Assembly: GCA_021604005.1 (NCBI GenBank)
Contig: BQIV01000018.1
Coordinates: forward strand, 1 to 64,000
From: Nitrospirales bacterium
Lineage (GTDB): Bacteria; Nitrospirota; Nitrospiria; Nitrospirales; UBA8639
DNA length: 64,000 nucleotides
Direction of reading: 5' to 3'
This document shows, piece after piece, positions 60,709-64,000 of the stretch. Each line of letters begins with the position of its first letter. Position 1 is the stretch's first letter. The translations under genes were made by a program, and so were the position numbers. A model generated the notes under the pieces. That model was not told where the DNA came from. It did not search any database and worked only from the letters and a program-made list of their open reading frames with translations.

Positions 60709-61671
60709 ATGTCTACTATTTCTGCAAGCCTGCTCAGCCATTCAATTTCCTCAACCAGTTCCACCACACCAACAGATGCCACATTTCGTTCCCTGTGTCT
60801 GTATATCTCCAAGTTGGTCAGTAAAGGCGGGCCTACGCTCTCGGACTATGACGACTTGAAGTCCGCATTGGATACTCTTGCTCAGGCACGAAAGTCACAG
60901 TCCGTAACTCAAGACCAGTTACAACAAATCCTTGACGCGTTTGGAGAATCACTTTCCCTTGAAACCATTCAAGGCATGGGATATCTGAAACCCCATGGAT
61001 ATGCAGGAGATTTTGAGATTATTGATAAAATCTACAGAAATCACCTTTCGCCAATCCCAGCCCTTCAGAATTGGGATCGCTTCGTTCACCATCAGCCGGC
61101 GTTTAAGGCGGTGAAAAACAGATTGTCGTATTTTTTAGAACAAATGTGGGATCTGAAGCTCGCCTACCCACAAGGCGCCTCAGTCTTAAACCTGGCGAGT
61201 GGTCCTGGACGAGATATGCTTGAATCGTTTCGAGTGATCGGAAAATCAAAAATCCATATTGATTGCATCGAACAGGATGCGACAGCCATTCACTATGCCC
61301 AGGCTCTGTGTTATGAGCACCTTGAACATATTTCGTTTATTCACCGAAATGTATGCCGATTTGCTCCAAAGAAACAGTACAATCTCATTTGGTCCGGGGG
61401 GCTATTTGATTACTTCAATGACAAATTGTTTAAACGAATGATCACGCGTTTTCTTGGTGCATTAACAAAAAACGGAAAACTGGTGATTGGTAATTTCTCT
61501 GAGAACAATCCAACGCAAAGTTATATGGATTTCTTTGAGTGGGTCCTGTTTCATCGGAGCCGGGAAACGCTTGCGCAACTAGCACAAGAATGTGGCGTTT
61601 CACCTCAAAATTTTTGGATTGAACAGGAACCAGAGGGTGTGAACTTGTTTCTGCACATTGTGAATGCCTAG
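60709..61671 (+). CDS. SAM-dependent methyltransferase (class I)
   Basis: This protein has 320 residues from ATG 60709, which has AAAGGAGG right upstream. The N-terminal 100 residues are helical (SLCLYISKLVSKGGPTLSDYDDLKSALDTLAQARKSQ). The Rossmann core shows motif I VLNLASGPGRDMLESF, the acidic end of strand 2 (HIDCIEQD), and a strand-4 NLIWSGGLFDYFND. The final part (FLGALTKNGKLVIGNFSENNPT) matches the family. There are no neighbours that point to a substrate. Confidence 0.75.
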   Translation: MSTISASLLSHSISSTSSTTPTDATFRSLCLYISKLVSKGGPTLSDYDDLKSALDTLAQARKSQSVTQDQLQQILDAFGESLSLETIQGMGYLKPHGYAGDFEIIDKIYRNHLSPIPALQNWDRFVHHQPAFKAVKNRLSYFLEQMWDLKLAYPQGASVLNLASGPGRDMLESFRVIGKSKIHIDCIEQDATAIHYAQALCYEHLEHISFIHRNVCRFAPKKQYNLIWSGGLFDYFNDKLFKRMITRFLGALTKNGKLVIGNFSENNPTQSYMDFFEWVLFHRSRETLAQLAQECGVSPQNFWIEQEPEGVNLFLHIVNA

Positions 61672-61990
61672 CCAAATTTGTCAATCCCCCCCTAAAGGCG
61701 TTAGGCTTACCCTCTTGTAATTCCGGCACCTGCACGTTTCAGACATACATGCAGGACACAGGACATTTAAGTTTGCCAGGTGTCTGTACCATATTAATGA
61801 GAGTCCAAAATTATAGTGTGACCTTCTTATTCCCGGAGGGAGTGACGTGCCAGCACATGATGTAAGACTCAAAGAACCGTCTTCATAATACTTTGAGTCC
61901 GTACAGATGCGAACACTATGACATAGGTATACGAGTGTTTCCGTGTATCGGCTATCTGGACGTTACCTTTCTAACGGCTAATGGTCCATT

Positions 61991-62023
61991 CCCGTGTCCT
62001 CTCATTTTGAGAGAGGGCACGGG
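61991..62023. repeat. Hairpin with 13-14-bp stem
   Basis: CCCGTGTCCTCTC at 61991 pairs with GAGAG(A)GGGCACGGG ending at 62023, with a single G-T pair. No T-run follows, so its role is unclear. Confidence 0.6.
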
Positions 62024-62409
62024 CACCGTACATAGCATGCTCTGATTGGCTATAGCCGTTTCAGTTATGCCGAATCTACAGGTCACCCCATTGAATACTG
62101 ATTGACCCTTCGTTATTGAACCGTCAATCGTCTGCAAGTCATCCAGGCGGGCATAACCTTCCTTATGTTCACGGTGTATCGCGCGGGGTTCGTTGATCGA
62201 CCTCAGCTGGAACGTAGTTGGATTCGCTATAGTGGTCGGTATGATCGGCGTTGCCAAGAATTTCCACTGGTATAGTTTTTTAACTTTTCATGAAGACCTA
62301 TTCATCTGGGAAGTCGTGGTGTCAGAAGAGCTTTTCCTCAAGAACATTACTCATTCCCATTCCCTTATTCATCGTATGCATTTCTTATGGTCCTAGGTTT
62401 TTGTTCTCT

Positions 62410-62590
62410 GCCGGGGTTCGCCCCGGCGGCCGAGTGCATTGTTTGTCGCATCCCGAAGGGTGCACCCTTTGTTGTGAAGGCAAAAGGACCCAAAACCATG
62501 AACGCCCAGGCCAGGCTCATCGGATGAGCTCAACCCCGGTTGGTGGGGCGGGCAAACTCGCTGCGCTCAAACAAGTCCGCCCAGTATGAG
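62410..62590. repeat. GC-rich block with a GC stem and TTCG loop, dispersed-repeat-like
   Basis: It begins with the perfect hairpin GCCGGGG-TTCG-CCCCGGC (62410-62427) and contains GGGTGCACCC and a CGGGCAAACTCGCTGCGCTC segment. Composition contrasts with the AT-rich flanks. From general knowledge, similar GC-rich blocks recur in unrelated bacterial genomes and give spurious frames. This one shows no gene. Confidence 0.5.
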
Positions 62591-62948
62591 AGGCGTTCAC
62601 TCAACGGACTCTAGCGAAACCTCATCCTTTCTCACGGAATGCATATGCCTGGTCGAACGCAAGAACACACGTCAACCGTATGAAAGAGTCGTGGCACGGC
62701 TAGATCCTAAAGGCGTCAGAGCAAAGGTACTGAGAAAAAGTTAAAAGGCAATAGTAGGAATGTTGTCGCGCACGAGAGGGAAGCTCTCTATTACTTTTGG
62801 TTTTTCAGTGAAATCACGCAATTCAGAACGAAGACGTCTCTAAGCTGACGCGGCATGCATCAGGATATAGAGAAAATATTTGGCCGTAGACAATTGGGGG
62901 ACCCGAGATCGCGCAAAATACCGTGAGGAGGAAATGCGAGCAAAGACC

Positions 62949-64000
62949 CTACGAAGACAATACTGAATGGATAACCGTACTCACTTCATGTAATCGAAAG
63001 GGCTTCGAGATTCTTCCATGAAAACCATATTCTTGAAAATTCGCCAGCACAGGGTCGTTGGAATACCCACTTACGACAATTGCCTTCACGAGTGGAGAGA
63101 TTTTGAGTAACTTTTGAATGACGATCCGGCCTCCCATCTCTCCAGGAATTGTCAGATCAAGAATCACGGCATCGAATGGATGTCCTTGCTCTTGAGCTTG
63201 CGAAAACGCGGCAAGAGCTTCTTCCCCATTTGTAGCTGTTTCCTGTGAGTAACCACAAACCTCCAGCATTTCACTCAAAACCTTTCGAATCGGCTCATCA
63301 TCATCCATGATGAGAACCTTTCCGTGCCCAGTACGTATCTGAGTAGATGCTGTGTGCATTGAAACTTGACTTTCACGTGATGCGGGTAAGAATATCGTAA
63401 ATGTTGTCCCAATGCCAATTTCTGAATCTACCATCACGCGTCCTCCATGATTACTCATGATGGAATAGGAGGTTGCCAATCCTAAACCATGTCCGTTGGG
63501 CTTGGTTGTGAAATACGGATCGAAAATGTTACTCAAATGCTCTTTCTGAATTCCAACCCCTTGGTCCATAAACGAGACTTTGACCCACCGGCCAACAGAG
63601 AGATGACCTCGCGTGCGACTACTTTCACTTTCAATCGTCATATTTTGACCGAATACCGTGAGCGTCCCGCCATCGGGCATGGCTTGCATGGCATTAATCA
63701 CCAAGTTTTGAATGACTTGACTGATTTGCCCAACATCAACTTCGACGGTCCAGAGTTCTTTGGTAATATGAAACTCACATTTTATGTTGGACCCAGTCAA
63801 GACAAATCGAGCATTTTCCTCAACGATTTGGCTCAAGGATGCCGGTTTGCGAATGGGAGTTCCACCTTTTGCAAATGTCAACAATTGTTGGGTTAAGTCT
63901 TGCGCGCGTAATGAAGCGGATTCCGCCTCATTGAGCCGATGAAAAAGAGGGTTATCCGAGGCAATAAAAAATTTAGCTAACGAAAGTTGGCCTAAAATGG
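62949..64000 (-). CDS. Hybrid histidine kinase, C-terminal part (cut by the window end)
   Basis: The reading frame is open to the window edge, so the gene continues beyond it. Within the window, ILGQLSLAKFFIA just after the expected phospho-His is followed by the HATPase domain (QVIQNLVINAMQAMPDGGTL = N-box; GVGIQKEHLSNIFDPYFTTKPNGHGLGLATSYSIMSNHGGRV = G1/F/G2). A receiver domain (KVLIMDDDEPIRKVLSEML...DAVILDLTIPGEMGG, phospho-Asp in ILDLT) makes up the C-terminus. The His itself and any sensor domain lie outside the window. Confidence 0.9.
   Translation of the reverse strand, partial: ILGQLSLAKFFIASDNPLFHRLNEAESASLRAQDLTQQLLTFAKGGTPIRKPASLSQIVEENARFVLTGSNIKCEFHITKELWTVEVDVGQISQVIQNLVINAMQAMPDGGTLTVFGQNMTIESESSRTRGHLSVGRWVKVSFMDQGVGIQKEHLSNIFDPYFTTKPNGHGLGLATSYSIMSNHGGRVMVDSEIGIGTTFTIFLPASRESQVSMHTASTQIRTGHGKVLIMDDDEPIRKVLSEMLEVCGYSQETATNGEEALAAFSQAQEQGHPFDAVILDLTIPGEMGGRIVIQKLLKISPLVKAIVVSGYSNDPVLANFQEYGFHGRISKPFRLHEVSTVIHSVLSS

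Larger units (their letters stand above)
61672..62948. other. 1.28-kb region with no supported gene
   Basis: It includes a hairpin at 61991-62023 and the GC-rich repeat-like block at 62410-62590. A minus-strand frame (61952-62257) and plus-strand frames near 62200-62590 are open but show no family resemblance. The 61740-61860 stretch has short repeats (CAGGACACAGGACA, CCAGGTGTCTGTACC) that look like mobile-element debris. Confidence 0.45.

Noticed and set aside
61952-62257. Minus-strand frame of 101 codons
   Set aside because: It contains the 61991 hairpin, has no recognisable family, and lies in a gene-poor region.
62193-62589. Plus-strand frames in the GC-rich block, including one containing AGKLAALKQVRPV
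   Set aside because: This type of peptide is a typical spurious translation of GC-rich repeat blocks.

Overview
The window looks like a chromosomal segment of a Gram-negative bacterium, most probably Nitrospirota and Nitrospira-like. This is an inference from gene content and arrangement (Tad pilus genes, outer-membrane beta-barrels, tandem B12-binding radical SAM proteins, PqqC/TenA-like paralogs, FlgM). No rRNA or marker phylogeny is available here. Base composition is moderate, with AT-rich intergenic gaps and one conspicuously GC-rich patch near 62.4-62.6 kb.

Layout. 1-1.9 kb: an intact IS3-family element abutting the wreck of a second IS3-type transposase. 2.3-5.2 kb: a sulfotransferase and an outer-membrane beta-barrel protein of the kind found near exopolysaccharide loci. 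5.2-9.2 kb: housekeeping genes (tRNA-Pro, rdgB, rph, serS, a PAS protein, two tRNA-Ser). 9.4-17.3 kb: small hypotheticals, a DnaJ-domain protein, a glycosyltransferase-like gene, an FNR-type oxidoreductase, flgM and a PilZ gene. 17.9-22.1 kb: DAHP synthase, a MerC-like protein with a Fur-family regulator, and a haem-oxygenase-fold protein. 22.6-32.1 kb: a metal (probably zinc) uptake island. 32.1-38.4 kb: a short tad gene cluster. 38.7-64 kb: scattered metabolism and repair genes, including two B12-binding radical SAM enzymes, metH, mutY with a Nudix gene, a methyltransferase, and a hybrid histidine kinase cut by the window end.

The most interesting part is the metal island. The palindrome TTGCAA-N5-TTGCA(A/G) occurs four times: in front of the Fur-family gene (20100), between a divergent orphan permease and an exported-protein operon (24767), and in front of two paralogous DUF2946-like genes (29331 and 32034). 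The simplest reading is one Fur-family regulon, probably a Zur-like zinc regulon. It would comprise a binding-protein ABC transporter (znuA, znuC, znuB), a second permease, a porin-like protein, two small His-rich membrane proteins and two paralogous lipoproteins of no recognised family. The island was built by two tandem duplications. One copied a lipoprotein-plus-permease module. The other copied the segment from inside tadC to inside znuA and left recognisable remnants of tadC, znuA and the porin.

Other structure of note: a 100-bp tandem repeat with compensatory base changes at 48.0-48.2 kb, a 151-bp MITE-like element at 13.1 kb, an 18-bp perfect inverted repeat at 9.9 kb, an rdgB gene that stops inside a tRNA gene, a J-domain-like protein with HPN in place of HPD, and two haem-oxygenase-fold paralogs of which one has lost the histidines of a probable metal site.
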